From: Burkholderia sp. Ax-1724 | GTDB taxonomy: Bacteria > Pseudomonadota > Gammaproteobacteria > Burkholderiales > Burkholderiaceae | Length of the DNA: 64,000 nt | Direction of reading: 5' to 3' | Assembly: GCF_011752995.1 (NCBI RefSeq) | Contig: NZ_VWWL01000027.1 | Coordinates: forward strand, 1 to 64,000 | In this document: piece by piece, positions 44,984-54,963 of the stretch | Position numbering within the stretch: position 1 is the stretch's first letter | Layout of the letters: each line of letters begins with the position of its first letter | Made by a program: the position numbers and the translations under genes | The notes under the pieces: model-generated | Seen by the model: only the letters and a program-made list of their open reading frames with translations | The model's database searches: none | Told to the model about the DNA's origin: nothing

Positions 44984-46102
44984 ATGCGTTCGGTCATCGC
45001 GGATTCACGGCGATTGGTAGTGAAGGTCGGTTCGAGCCTCGTCACGAACGACGGGCGCGGCCTCGATCATACGGCGATCGGCCGCTGGGCCGCGCAGATT
45101 GCGGCGCTGCGCGCGCAAGGCAAGGAGGTGGTGCTGGTCAGCTCGGGCGCCATCGCCGAGGGCATGCAGCGGCTCGGCTGGACCAAACGGCCGCGTGAAA
45201 TCGACGAGTTGCAGGCGGCCGCGGCCGTCGGGCAGATGGGGCTTGCGCAGGTGTACGAAAGCCGCTTCGCCGAGCACTCGATCCAGACCGCGCAGATTCT
45301 GCTGACGCACGCCGACCTCGCCGACCGCGAGCGTTACCTGAATGCGCGCTCCACGTTGCTCACGCTGCTGCGCCTCGGCGTCGTGCCGATCATCAACGAA
45401 AACGACACGGTCGTAACCGACGAAATCAAGTTCGGCGACAACGACACGCTCGGCGCGCTGGTCGCCAATCTGATCGAAGGCGACGCGCTCGTCATTCTCA
45501 CGGATCAGCAAGGCCTTTTCACGGCCGATCCGCGCAAGGAGCCGAGTGCCACGCTCGTTCAGCAGGCCGACGCCGGCGCGCCGGAGCTCGAAGCGATGGC
45601 GGGCGGCGCAGGTTCGAGCCTCGGCCGCGGCGGCATGCTGACCAAGATTCTTGCTGCCAAGCGCGCGGCGCATAGCGGCGCCAATACGGTGATCGCGAGC
45701 GGACGCGAGGTGGACGTGCTGTCGCGGCTTGCGTCGGGCGAAGCGATCGGCACGCAGCTCATCGCCCGCACCGCGCGGATGGCGGCGCGCAAGCAGTGGA
45801 TGGCCGATCACCTGCAGGTGCGCGGCCACGTCGTGATCGACGACGGCGCGGTGGAAAAGCTGACCGCAGGCGGCAAGAGCCTGTTGCCGATCGGCATCGT
45901 CGGTGTGCAGGGGGCGTTTGCGCGCGGCGAGGTGATTGCGTGCGTGAGCGCGTCGGGGCGCGAGGTGGCGCGCGGTTTGACGAACTACAGCAGCGCCGAA
46001 ACCAGGCTGATCCAGCGGCGCCCCAGCGGCGAAATCGAGTCGGTGCTCGGCTATATGCTGGAGCCCGAGTTGATCCACCGCGACAACCTCGTGTTGCTCT
46101 GA
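44984..46102 (+). CDS. proB: Glutamate 5-kinase
   Basis: A 372-residue enzyme making glutamyl 5-phosphate, the first step of proline synthesis and the target of proline feedback. The amino-acid kinase domain (about 1-260) has VVKVGSSLVTN, SSGAIAEGM, NENDTV and FGDNDTLGALVA. A C-terminal PUA domain (about 275-360; GHVVIDDGAVEKL, SLLPIGIVGV) completes the long form. The obgE-proB order is common in betaproteobacteria. Confidence 0.97.
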   Translation: MRSVIADSRRLVVKVGSSLVTNDGRGLDHTAIGRWAAQIAALRAQGKEVVLVSSGAIAEGMQRLGWTKRPREIDELQAAAAVGQMGLAQVYESRFAEHSIQTAQILLTHADLADRERYLNARSTLLTLLRLGVVPIINENDTVVTDEIKFGDNDTLGALVANLIEGDALVILTDQQGLFTADPRKEPSATLVQQADAGAPELEAMAGGAGSSLGRGGMLTKILAAKRAAHSGANTVIASGREVDVLSRLASGEAIGTQLIARTARMAARKQWMADHLQVRGHVVIDDGAVEKLTAGGKSLLPIGIVGVQGAFARGEVIACVSASGREVARGLTNYSSAETRLIQRRPSGEIESVLGYMLEPELIHRDNLVLL

Positions 46103-46153
46103 TTCGTCCCGCGACGCGAACCCGAACAAGGTTCGTAGAAAGCCAAAGCCCAC

Positions 46154-46190
46154 AAAAAAGCCGCTCCAGCCTGAACTGGAACGGCTTTTT
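46154..46190 (+). terminator. Bidirectional terminator between proB and the CNP1-like gene
   Basis: AAAAAGCCG (46155-46163) pairs with CGGCTTTTT (46182-46190), with an inner TCCAG/CTGGA stem. A and T runs flank it, so it can act on both strands for these convergent genes. Confidence 0.88.
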
Positions 46191-46244
46191 CCGTCTTTGG
46201 CGCAACGCACCGGGAGGAACCCGGAGCGCGCCCGCGAACGCAAC

Positions 46245-46802
46245 TCAGTGAATCTGCGACGTTTGCGTGCGCTTGTAGCGAATGTTCTCGACGATGTGCT
46301 GCGCGCTGCCAGTCGGAATCTTGTTCGCGCACATGTAGTCCTGGTACAGCGCCGCCTGGTACGCGTTCAGCGCGCCATTCTCGATGCGCGAAAACTGGTT
46401 GGCGACATCCTTGTCCCAGCCGTCGTGATCGGCATTCAGGCCCGCATACTGGCGCCACTCGTACGTGTCGCAGCGGATGCCTTCGTAGTTCACGTTGCGC
46501 GCGCCGCTCGGGCTCGTGACGACCACCGTGTAACGCACGACGCCGTCGTCGCCGACGCTGACCGATTTCGCGTCGATTGCGAATTGCAGCGGCGTATTGC
46601 CGGACACCTCGAACGGCAGCAGATTCGCCTCCGTCGGCAGAGGTGGCAGCGTGTCTACCTTGTTTTCAACCCAGTTGCCCTTGCGGTCCAGCAGATAGAC
46701 GAACGCGCTGTCGTCTTTATTGGTCGGTTTGCCGGCGCTCGAACAGCCTGCCAGCAGGGCGCCGGTGGCGACGCACGCCGCGGCGAGAGCAAATGCTTTC
46801 AA
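46245..46802 (-). CDS. CNP1-like family lipoprotein
   Basis: A 185-residue predicted lipoprotein. From the TTG at 46802 it has a signal peptide with lipobox LLAGC (Cys about 22) and then a CNP1-like domain (about 45-175). This family is known from Neisseria and other betaproteobacteria and has no established function. Conserved-looking blocks are LPPLPTEANLLPFEV, RNVNYEGIRCDTYEWRQY and ENIRYKR. TTG was chosen because GAGGGA lies just upstream and the sequence then starts as a good signal peptide. It is downstream of rppH on the same strand (76-base gap). Confidence 0.8.
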   Translation of the reverse strand: MKAFALAAACVATGALLAGCSSAGKPTNKDDSAFVYLLDRKGNWVENKVDTLPPLPTEANLLPFEVSGNTPLQFAIDAKSVSVGDDGVVRYTVVVTSPSGARNVNYEGIRCDTYEWRQYAGLNADHDGWDKDVANQFSRIENGALNAYQAALYQDYMCANKIPTGSAQHIVENIRYKRTQTSQIH

Positions 46803-46878
46803 TCTGATTCCCTCGAAAGACGGACGCGGCCCGAAAGCCGCGCCAGAGAGAGGCGGCATGGACAGCCGCCCGGAATTG

Positions 46879-47625
46879 TTAACCGCGCATGCCCGGCCGG
46901 ACCAGCGGGCCGGCGCTTTCGTCGGCGGATTCCTCGTCGTGCCGCGCTTCGCTGTTCGCTTGTACGGCTTCGGCGTCATCTCCGCAATCCTGCATGACCA
47001 CAACGTGAGTCGTGGTCGCGATGCTCACCGAACTCACGACAGTGACCGAAGTCACCGTACTGACCGTGGAATCCGGAGGACTCTGCATCGACGAGGTCAC
47101 CCGGGGATAGCGCGACCCATGGTGCCCGCCAGGTTTTTCCGCACGCGGCACAGGCCGGCGCATGAAACGGGATAGCTCCGTCAGCGCCAACTGATACACA
47201 TCCCGCTTGAACTCGATCACACAGTCGAGCGGCACCCAGTACTCGTTCCAACGCCAGGCATCGAACTCCGGGTGGTCGGTGGCGCGCAAGCAGATATCGC
47301 AGTCGCGTCCCACCATCCGGAGCAAGAACCAGATTTGCTTCTGGCCGCGGTAATGACCGCGTACTTCACGCTTGATGAACTTGTCAGGCACCTCATAACG
47401 CAACCAGTCGCGCGTGCGACCGATCACCTTGACGTGCTCAGGAAGCAGTCCGGTTTCTTCGTGTAACTCCCGATACATCGCTTGCACGGGGGTCTCACCA
47501 TATTTGATGCCCCCTTGCGGAAACTGCCAGGAATGTTCACGGAGCCGTTTGCCCCAAAACACCTCGTTGTGCGCGTTCAAGAGGATGATGCCGACGTTCG
47601 GGCGAAAGCCTTCACGATCCAGCAT
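46879..47625 (-). CDS. rppH: RNA pyrophosphohydrolase
   Basis: A 248-residue Nudix hydrolase that removes pyrophosphate from 5'-triphosphate mRNA and so starts decay. It begins MLDREGFRPNVGIILLN, as the family does, and its Nudix box is at 38-60 (GGIKYGETPVQAMYRELHEE and on). The catalytic domain ends near 160. About 75 further residues follow: a Ser/Thr/Val-rich stretch and an acidic tail that E. coli RppH (176 residues) lacks. It is divergent from proS. Confidence 0.95.
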   Translation of the reverse strand: MLDREGFRPNVGIILLNAHNEVFWGKRLREHSWQFPQGGIKYGETPVQAMYRELHEETGLLPEHVKVIGRTRDWLRYEVPDKFIKREVRGHYRGQKQIWFLLRMVGRDCDICLRATDHPEFDAWRWNEYWVPLDCVIEFKRDVYQLALTELSRFMRRPVPRAEKPGGHHGSRYPRVTSSMQSPPDSTVSTVTSVTVVSSVSIATTTHVVVMQDCGDDAEAVQANSEARHDEESADESAGPLVRPGMRG

Positions 47626-47658
47626 ACAACCACCTTCGAATCCTTTAAAATTGCTTTG

Positions 47659-47664
47659 ATTATA
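47659..47664 (-). promoter_or_regulatory. -10 element candidate of rppH
   Basis: A perfect TATAAT on the minus strand lies 34 bases before rppH. No good -35 element is seen. The proS promoter in the same 298-base gap is not recognisable. Confidence 0.5.
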
Positions 47665-47923
47665 AACAGATAACGGACCCTACGCACCGAATCGCATAAG
47701 AATGGAACGATTCGCCGCAATGGGCCCGTGTTTGCGGTAGCCTGTCGGTTTCCCGTGCCATGTCCCTTGTGCGAAGGCTGCGCGCGGCGGTTGCGGCGCC
47801 GTGCGGGGCTGGGTGCCGCCGGTCGGGCGAACGGTGCTCCCGGCGGCGGATCTGTATCGATTTCCCCAACGTTTTCACCTTTTCGGGCGGTCCCTCCGGA
47901 GCCGCCGCTTTTGGACAATCTGA

Positions 47924-49660
<1,737 letters not shown>

Positions 49661-49698
49661 GCGAGTGAGCTGAGCGGGCGTACCAGGCGGAGCGAGCG

Positions 49699-50298
49699 GT
49701 GGAGTACACCTTTCTGTCGGCGACCGTGCTGCTGATCCTGATTACCGATCCGCTCGGCAACATCCCGATCTTCGTCAGCTGTCTGCAGGGCGTGGCGCCC
49801 GAGCGCCGCACGGTCGTGATCCTGCGCGAGGTCGCGATCGCGTTTGCAATCCTGCTGGTGTTCATGGTGCTCGGGCAGGGCTTTCTGCGCATGATGAGCC
49901 TCAGCGACCTGTCGTTGCGGATCGGCGGCGGGATCGTGCTGTTCCTGATCGCGCTGCGCATGGTGTTTCCGCATCCGGACGGCCCGTTCGGCGGGGACGC
50001 GCGCGGCGGCGAGCCGCTCATCGTGCCGCTCGCGATTCCGGCGCTGGCCGGTCCGTCGGCACTGGCGACGGTGATGCTGCTGACCTCGCAGGCGCCGGGC
50101 AAGACGTTCGAGTGGATCGGCGCGCTGACCGTTACGATGATCGTCTGCGCGATCGTGCTGATGCTCGCCGAGCGCATCCAGGCCTGGCTCGGCGAACGCG
50201 TGATGGCGGCGTTCGAGCGACTGATGGGGCTCGTGCTCGTGGCGATCTCGGTCGAGATGATGCTCGGCGGGATTCGCTCTTTCGTGCACCAGCTATGA
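49699..50298 (+). CDS. MarC family integral membrane protein
   Basis: A 199-residue inner-membrane protein with six hydrophobic segments (about 4-25, 42-62, 70-88, 103-125, 138-155 and 175-192) and the family segment ITDPLGNIPIF at the start. MarC proteins were once tied to multiple antibiotic resistance, but that role was not supported, and the function is unknown. The start is GTG at 49699. It probably shares a transcript with proS. Confidence 0.9.
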   Translation: MEYTFLSATVLLILITDPLGNIPIFVSCLQGVAPERRTVVILREVAIAFAILLVFMVLGQGFLRMMSLSDLSLRIGGGIVLFLIALRMVFPHPDGPFGGDARGGEPLIVPLAIPALAGPSALATVMLLTSQAPGKTFEWIGALTVTMIVCAIVLMLAERIQAWLGERVMAAFERLMGLVLVAISVEMMLGGIRSFVHQL

Positions 50299-50337
50299 CG
50301 CGGGAGTCGGTAGGCCACCTGTCGCCGATGCAGCCAT

Positions 50338-50369
50338 AAAAAAAGCAGCCAACACAGGCTGCTTTTTTT
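50338..50369 (+). terminator. Bidirectional terminator between marC and the phosphoribosyltransferase gene
   Basis: A 13-bp stem AAAAAAAGCAGCC (50338-50350) and GGCTGCTTTTTTT (50357-50369), with a 6-base loop, serves both convergent genes. Confidence 0.95.
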
Positions 50370-50400
50370 ACGCCGGAGCGCCGAGGCGCCAGTGCGCGAC

Positions 50401-50952
50401 TTACGCCCCCTCGGTCAACGCCCGGATGGTCGGCAGGTTGCGCCAGTACCCCTTCGCATCCATCCCGCAGCCGAACACGTAGCGGTCCGGCACCTCGAAG
50501 CCGCAGTAGTCGGGGCGCAGCGGCTTCGCCTTCGGAATGATCTTCTCGCACAGCACCGCCGACAGGAAGCGCTTCGCGCCCATCGCGAGGATGCGGTCGC
50601 GGATCGCGGCCATCGTCTCGCCTTCGTCGAGGATGTCGTCGAGCACGAGCACGACGCGATCCTTGACCGACTCGGCCGGCGCGACGCGCCACTGCATTTC
50701 GTCGCTGCCTTTCGTCGTATTGCGGTAGCGCGTGAGGTGGATGTAGTCGAACTCGAGCGGGAAATCGAGATGCGGCAGCAGCATGCCGGTGAACACCGCG
50801 GCACCGCCCATCACCGACAGCACGAGCGGGAAGTCCTCGCTCATCTCGTTGCGGATGGCGGTTGCCATGCCGGCGATCGATGCGTTGACGTCCGAGGCCG
50901 AAACGATCTCTTCGGAGTGTTGAAAAATATGGAGGGCTTCTTCGCGGTTCAT
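50401..50952 (-). CDS. hpt: Hypoxanthine(-guanine) phosphoribosyltransferase
   Basis: A 183-residue type I phosphoribosyltransferase for purine salvage. The PRPP loop VVLVLDDILDEGET is near 101-114. The flexible-loop and base-binding regions (SVMGGAAVFTGMLL, PDYCGFEVPDRYVFGCGMD) fit hypoxanthine-guanine enzymes. I chose the ATG at 50952 (MNREEALHIFQHSEEI); the longer frame is not family-like. Base preference cannot be decided from sequence. It lies upstream of a convergent terminator and downstream of ffh on the same strand. Confidence 0.88.
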   Translation of the reverse strand: MNREEALHIFQHSEEIVSASDVNASIAGMATAIRNEMSEDFPLVLSVMGGAAVFTGMLLPHLDFPLEFDYIHLTRYRNTTKGSDEMQWRVAPAESVKDRVVLVLDDILDEGETMAAIRDRILAMGAKRFLSAVLCEKIIPKAKPLRPDYCGFEVPDRYVFGCGMDAKGYWRNLPTIRALTEGA

Positions 50953-51124
50953 GACGTCTAACGGGCGGTAACTGTATACATAGAGTGAGTGGGAACATCC
51001 CGTGGGACGTTCCGGTCGGGGACGGCGCCGTGCGCTAGAGAATATAAACCCGCGCGAACCCGGCGTCAGCCGCACGATGCCACGGCGTTTGCGCGCGTGG
51101 CGTGCGCGACCGTCCCCATCAAGC

Positions 51125-52492
51125 TTAGCGCATGCCGGGCAGCATGCCTTTCATGCCGCGCATCATCTTCTGCAGATTGCCGCCCTTGAGCTTCTTCATC
51201 ATCGTGCGCATCTGCTCGTACTGGTTCAGCATGCGGTTGACTTCCTGCACCTGCACGCCCGCGCCCGCGGCGATGCGGCGCTTGCGCGTCGCCTTAATCA
51301 GCTCGGGCTTGGCGCGCTCGGCCGGCGTCATCGAGTTGATGATGCCTTCCATGCGGCGCATCTGCTTCTCGGCCTGGCTCATGTCGGCGCCGGCCGCGGC
51401 CTGCTGGAACTGCGCGGGCAGCTTGTCCATCAGCGACGACAGGCCGCCCATGCCTTTCATTTGCGTGAGCTGCGCGCGGAAGTCGTTGAGGTCGAAGTCG
51501 CCGCCTTTCTTGACCTTGTCGGCGAGCTTCTGCGCGGCCTGCACGTCGACGCCGCGCTGCGCTTCCTCGACGAGCGCGAGGATGTCGCCCATGCCGAGAA
51601 TCCGGCTTGCCATGCGGTCCGGGTGGAACACTTCGAGGCCGTCGAGCTTTTCGGCCACGCCGACGAACTTGACCGGCTTGCCCGTCACGTGACGCACCGA
51701 CAGCGCCGCGCCCCCGCGCGAATCGCCGTCAAGCTTGGTGAGCACGACGCCGGTGAGCGGCAGCGCGTCGCTGAACGCCTTCGCGGTATTGACCGCGTCC
51801 TGGCCGAGCATCGCGTCGACGACGAACAGCGTTTCGGCCGGCTTCAGTTCGGCGTGCAGCGCGGCGATTTCGTTCATCATCGCTTCGTCGATACCGAGAC
51901 GGCCGGCCGTGTCGACGAGCAGCACGTCGTGGTAATGGCGCCTGGCCCAGTCCACCGCGGCGCGCGCGATATCGACCGGCTTCTGGTCGGGCTCGGACGG
52001 GAAGAAGTCCGCGCCGACCTGCTCGGTCACCGTTTTCAGCTGGGCGATAGCGGCGGGCCGATAGACGTCGCACGAAACCGTCAGCACCTTCTTCTTGTAC
52101 TTCTCGCGCAAGAGCTTGGCGAGCTTGCCGACCGTGGTCGTCTTGCCGGCACCTTGCAGACCCGCCATCAGGATGATCGCGGGCGGCGTGACGGCGAGGT
52201 TGAGCTCGGCGGCCTTGCCTTCGTAGTCGCCGCCGATCACCGCGGTCAGCTCGCGCTGCACGACGCCGACGAGCGCCTGGCCCGGCGACAGGCTGGCGAT
52301 CACTTCCTCGCCAAGCGCCTTCTCCTTGACCTTGGCGATGAACTCGCGCACGACGGGTAGCGCCACGTCGGCCTCGAGCAGTGCGAGACGCACTTCGCGC
52401 AGCATTTCCTGGGTGTTCGCCTCGGTGAGCCGGGCTTCGCCGCGCAGCGTCTTGACGACGCGCGCCATCCGTTGAGTCAGATTGTCGAGCAT
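51125..52492 (-). CDS. ffh: Signal recognition particle protein Ffh
   Basis: A 455-residue GTPase that binds 4.5S RNA and hydrophobic signal sequences. The NG domain has G1 GLQGAGKTTT (111-120), VDTAGRLGID and TKLDGDSRGGAALS. The Met-rich M domain (about 300-455) ends in QKMMRGMKGMLPGMR. Length matches E. coli Ffh (453). I saw no 4.5S RNA gene in the window. Confidence 0.98.
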   Translation of the reverse strand: MLDNLTQRMARVVKTLRGEARLTEANTQEMLREVRLALLEADVALPVVREFIAKVKEKALGEEVIASLSPGQALVGVVQRELTAVIGGDYEGKAAELNLAVTPPAIILMAGLQGAGKTTTVGKLAKLLREKYKKKVLTVSCDVYRPAAIAQLKTVTEQVGADFFPSEPDQKPVDIARAAVDWARRHYHDVLLVDTAGRLGIDEAMMNEIAALHAELKPAETLFVVDAMLGQDAVNTAKAFSDALPLTGVVLTKLDGDSRGGAALSVRHVTGKPVKFVGVAEKLDGLEVFHPDRMASRILGMGDILALVEEAQRGVDVQAAQKLADKVKKGGDFDLNDFRAQLTQMKGMGGLSSLMDKLPAQFQQAAAGADMSQAEKQMRRMEGIINSMTPAERAKPELIKATRKRRIAAGAGVQVQEVNRMLNQYEQMRTMMKKLKGGNLQKMMRGMKGMLPGMR

Positions 52493-52573
52493 GGGGAGCG
52501 ATGAACGGTGGGGCCCGCGCAGCGCGCGAAGCGCAAGACGTCGCGGAGCAGGGCCCTAGTGTAAACTTCGAAT

Positions 52574-53509
52574 ATGGATATTGTACTGTATGCCCTCACC
52601 GCGCTTCTCTACGGCGGCCTCGCCGTGGCCGGCTGGCGCTCGCACCGGCACGCGGCCGCGCGCCCGCTGCTCGAGAGCGTGCCGCCGTTGTCCCCGCCGT
52701 TGCCTGTCAATGCCGCCGGCACGGGCGCTTCGGTCGCCACCGGTATGAGCGTGCCCGGGCGCGCGCTCCTGTGCGTCGCGCTGCTCGCTCACGGCGTGCT
52801 GCTGCATACCACGATCTTCCCGCAGAACGCGATGGTGTTCGGCTTCGCGTTCGCGCTGTCGGCGATGTTCTGGCTCGGCGCCGGCATCTACTGGATCGAG
52901 AGTTTCTTCTTCCCGCTCGACGGCTTGCGGCTGCTCGTGTTGCCGCTCGCCTGCGTCGCGTCGCTGCTGCCGCTCGCGTTCGGCGGGGTGCGCGTGCTGC
53001 CGTATGCGGCCGCGCCGATGTTCAAGCTGCACTTCCTGATCGCGAACATCGCCTACGGTCTGTTCGCGATCGCGGCACTGCACGCGATCCTGATGCTCGC
53101 GGTCGAGCGGCGTCTGCATGCGATGCGCGGCGGTCTCGCGCAACGGCACGCGGCGGCCGGCAACGGCTGGTGGTCGAGCTGGCTCGACACGCTGCCGCCG
53201 CTGCTTACGCTCGAAAAGCTGCTGTTCCGTCTGATCGGCGCCGGCTTCGTGCTGCTCACGCTGACGCTCGTCTCGGGCATCCTGTTCAGCGAGCAACTGA
53301 TCGACCGCGCGTTGCGGCTCGATCACAAGACCGTGTTCGCGATTCTCTCGTGGGTGATGTTCGGCGCGCTGCTGACCGCGCGCAAGGTATCCGGCTGGCG
53401 CGGCCGTGCGGCATTGCGCTGGGTGCTGGCCTCGTTCGTCGCGCTGTTGCTCGCGTACGTCGGCAGCCGTTTTGTTTTCGAGGTGCTGTTGCACCGGCCT
53501 GTAGTGTGA
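52574..53509 (+). CDS. Inner-membrane cytochrome c assembly-like protein (CcsA/YpjD family)
   Basis: A 311-residue membrane protein with about eight hydrophobic segments and the cytochrome c assembly protein domain (about 95-305). Candidate haem-ligand histidines are His74-type (LLAHGVLLH), the one in KLHFLIANIAYGLFAIAALHA, and LDHKTVFAILSWVMFG. It resembles YpjD (CorE), a single-gene relative of CcsA; a role in haem handling is only inferred. It is divergent from ffh and precedes the PP0621-like gene by 10 bases. Confidence 0.85.
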   Translation: MDIVLYALTALLYGGLAVAGWRSHRHAAARPLLESVPPLSPPLPVNAAGTGASVATGMSVPGRALLCVALLAHGVLLHTTIFPQNAMVFGFAFALSAMFWLGAGIYWIESFFFPLDGLRLLVLPLACVASLLPLAFGGVRVLPYAAAPMFKLHFLIANIAYGLFAIAALHAILMLAVERRLHAMRGGLAQRHAAAGNGWWSSWLDTLPPLLTLEKLLFRLIGAGFVLLTLTLVSGILFSEQLIDRALRLDHKTVFAILSWVMFGALLTARKVSGWRGRAALRWVLASFVALLLAYVGSRFVFEVLLHRPVV

Positions 53510-53519
53510 GCGTGTCACC

Positions 53520-53837
53520 ATGCGACAAATCTTTTTGCTGATCCTGCTGTTCATCGTCGGTCAATGGCTCGTGAAGGCGCTGCGCCGTCACGACGCGCAA
53601 ACCGCGCAACGCACGGGCGCCGGCGCGAATGGTGCGAACAGCGGTGCCAACGCCGCGAATAACGGCGCAGGTTCGTCCAACGGGCAGCCGCAGCTTGCCG
53701 AGCCGATGATCCGCTGCGTCGAGTGCGGCGTGCATGCGCCGCAGAGCGACTCGGTGAGCGTGGCGGGGCAGACCTTCTGCTGCGCCGCGCACGCGCAGCG
53801 TCACGGCGCGCGTCCGAGCGGCCGCGACGCCCGATGA
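53520..53837 (+). CDS. PP0621 family small membrane protein with zinc-ribbon-like tail
   Basis: A 105-residue protein with one N-terminal membrane helix (about 3-18, IFLLILLFIVGQWLVKAL), an Ala/Gly/Asn linker (about 27-57) and a C-terminal Cys/His cluster (CVECGVHA, then FCCAAHAQRH) that could bind a metal. The family has no known function. It overlaps ampD by ATGA and follows the ccsA-like gene closely, so the three genes form one unit. Confidence 0.85.
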   Translation: MRQIFLLILLFIVGQWLVKALRRHDAQTAQRTGAGANGANSGANAANNGAGSSNGQPQLAEPMIRCVECGVHAPQSDSVSVAGQTFCCAAHAQRHGARPSGRDAR

Positions 53838-54430
53838 GCGTCGCGTTCGCCGTCGATGCCGACGGTTGGGTTTCCGCCGCGCGCAAGCTGCCCTCGCCGA
53901 ATTTCGAAGCGCGGCCGCAAGGTGCCGTGCCGACGCTGATCGTCGTCCACAACATCAGCCTGCCGCCGAACGAGTTCGGCGGCACCGCGATCGCCGAGCT
54001 GTTCCAGAACACGCTCGACTGCGATGCGCATCCGTACTACGACACGCATCTGCGCGGCGTGCGCGTGTCCGCGCATTTCGTGATTCATCGCGACGGCGCG
54101 CTCGAACAGTTCGTGTCGTGCAACGAGCGCGCGTGGCACGCGGGGCCGTCGAATTTTTTCGACCGCGAGCGCTGCAATGATTTCTCGATCGGCATCGAGC
54201 TCGAAGGCAGCGACACCACCGCCTTCGAAGCGGCGCAATACCGCACGCTCGCCGCGCTCGTGAGCGCTTTGAAGGCACGCTATCCGATCGACGCGCTCGC
54301 CGGTCACTCCGACATCGCGCCCGGCCGCAAGACCGATCCCGGTCCGCATTTCGAGTGGCCGCGACTGCAGCGCGACACCTCGCTCGACGCTCGGTATTTC
54401 CCCTATCTCAAGTTTTCCGCGGGCCGGTAA
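53834..54430 (+). CDS. ampD: 1,6-anhydro-N-acetylmuramyl-L-alanine amidase AmpD
   Basis: A 198-residue cytoplasmic zinc amidase of cell wall recycling that removes the stem peptide from anhydromuropeptides and thereby keeps AmpR-controlled beta-lactamase off. The zinc ligands are His39 (VVHN), His158 and Asp168 (GHSDIAPGRKTDPGPHF), with Glu122 (GIELEG) and Lys166 as catalytic residues by comparison with the Citrobacter enzyme. The ATG at 53834 is inside the overlap with the preceding gene. There is no signal peptide, which separates it from periplasmic AmiD. Confidence 0.95.
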   Translation: MSVAFAVDADGWVSAARKLPSPNFEARPQGAVPTLIVVHNISLPPNEFGGTAIAELFQNTLDCDAHPYYDTHLRGVRVSAHFVIHRDGALEQFVSCNERAWHAGPSNFFDRERCNDFSIGIELEGSDTTAFEAAQYRTLAALVSALKARYPIDALAGHSDIAPGRKTDPGPHFEWPRLQRDTSLDARYFPYLKFSAGR

Positions 54431-54559
54431 ACGGCCTTCCGCGATCCTTCGCGCAATCTCGTGTAAAGCGCGCGGAACAAGGCGCCGCCTCGTTCCGCAC
54501 GCGATGCCTTTTGCGCGCGCGAGCAGAAAAGTCAAGACTTCGAAAGCAAATAAAACGGT

Positions 54560-54624
54560 TTGACCTGTCTCGAATCTCCACTATACTTGGTGCCACAAAC
54601 CCGGTTTCGCACTATATCTTGTGT
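54560..54624 (+). promoter_or_regulatory. nrdA promoter with two NrdR boxes
   Basis: TTGACC (54560-54565) and TATACT (54582-54587) are 16 bases apart. Two NrdR-type boxes start exactly 31 bases apart: CCACTATACTTGGTGC (54578-54593) over the -10, and GCACTATATCTTGTGT (54609-54624) downstream of it. NrdR is known to bind pairs of such boxes spaced by whole helix turns and to repress ribonucleotide reductase genes when dATP is high. Confidence 0.85.
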
Positions 54625-54963
54625 TGGCTGTGCATAACCATGTGAATAACCGGGTGTATAAGTCTGCGGCGCCCCGCTCTTCGAGCATGGCGCCGCAAGC
54701 ATTCCAGGCAGCGAAAAATTCCTGGGGCGCGGCGGGTAAGGGGATCTCCGGCCGCATCCAGACGCATTCAGGAAAGGACCAGCCAGTGATCGCGACATGC
54801 TCGATGACGACCGACATCAAATCGAACCAGGCCTCATCGCAGTCGCATCCCGCCAACCGGCGTAGCCGGCCTTCCTGTATCTCATCGCACGCGCTCGCGG
54901 CGGCGCGGCGTTCGATTTAATCCGCGGCACTCGCCGCAATTTCCAGGACCAGGAGCTTTGCAC
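54625..54963. other. Long nrdA leader, about 340 bases
   Basis: No gene is established here. Open frames exist on both strands: plus 54621-54920, TTG start, 99 residues; minus 54581-54856, TTG start, 91 residues with high GC at third positions over its first two thirds. Neither has homology that I recognise. The nrdA ribosome site CCAGGAG lies just before the gene. Confidence 0.45.

Noticed and set aside
51125..52573. 4.5S RNA gene near ffh
   Set aside because: No GGAA-tetraloop hairpin of the expected kind was found around ffh.
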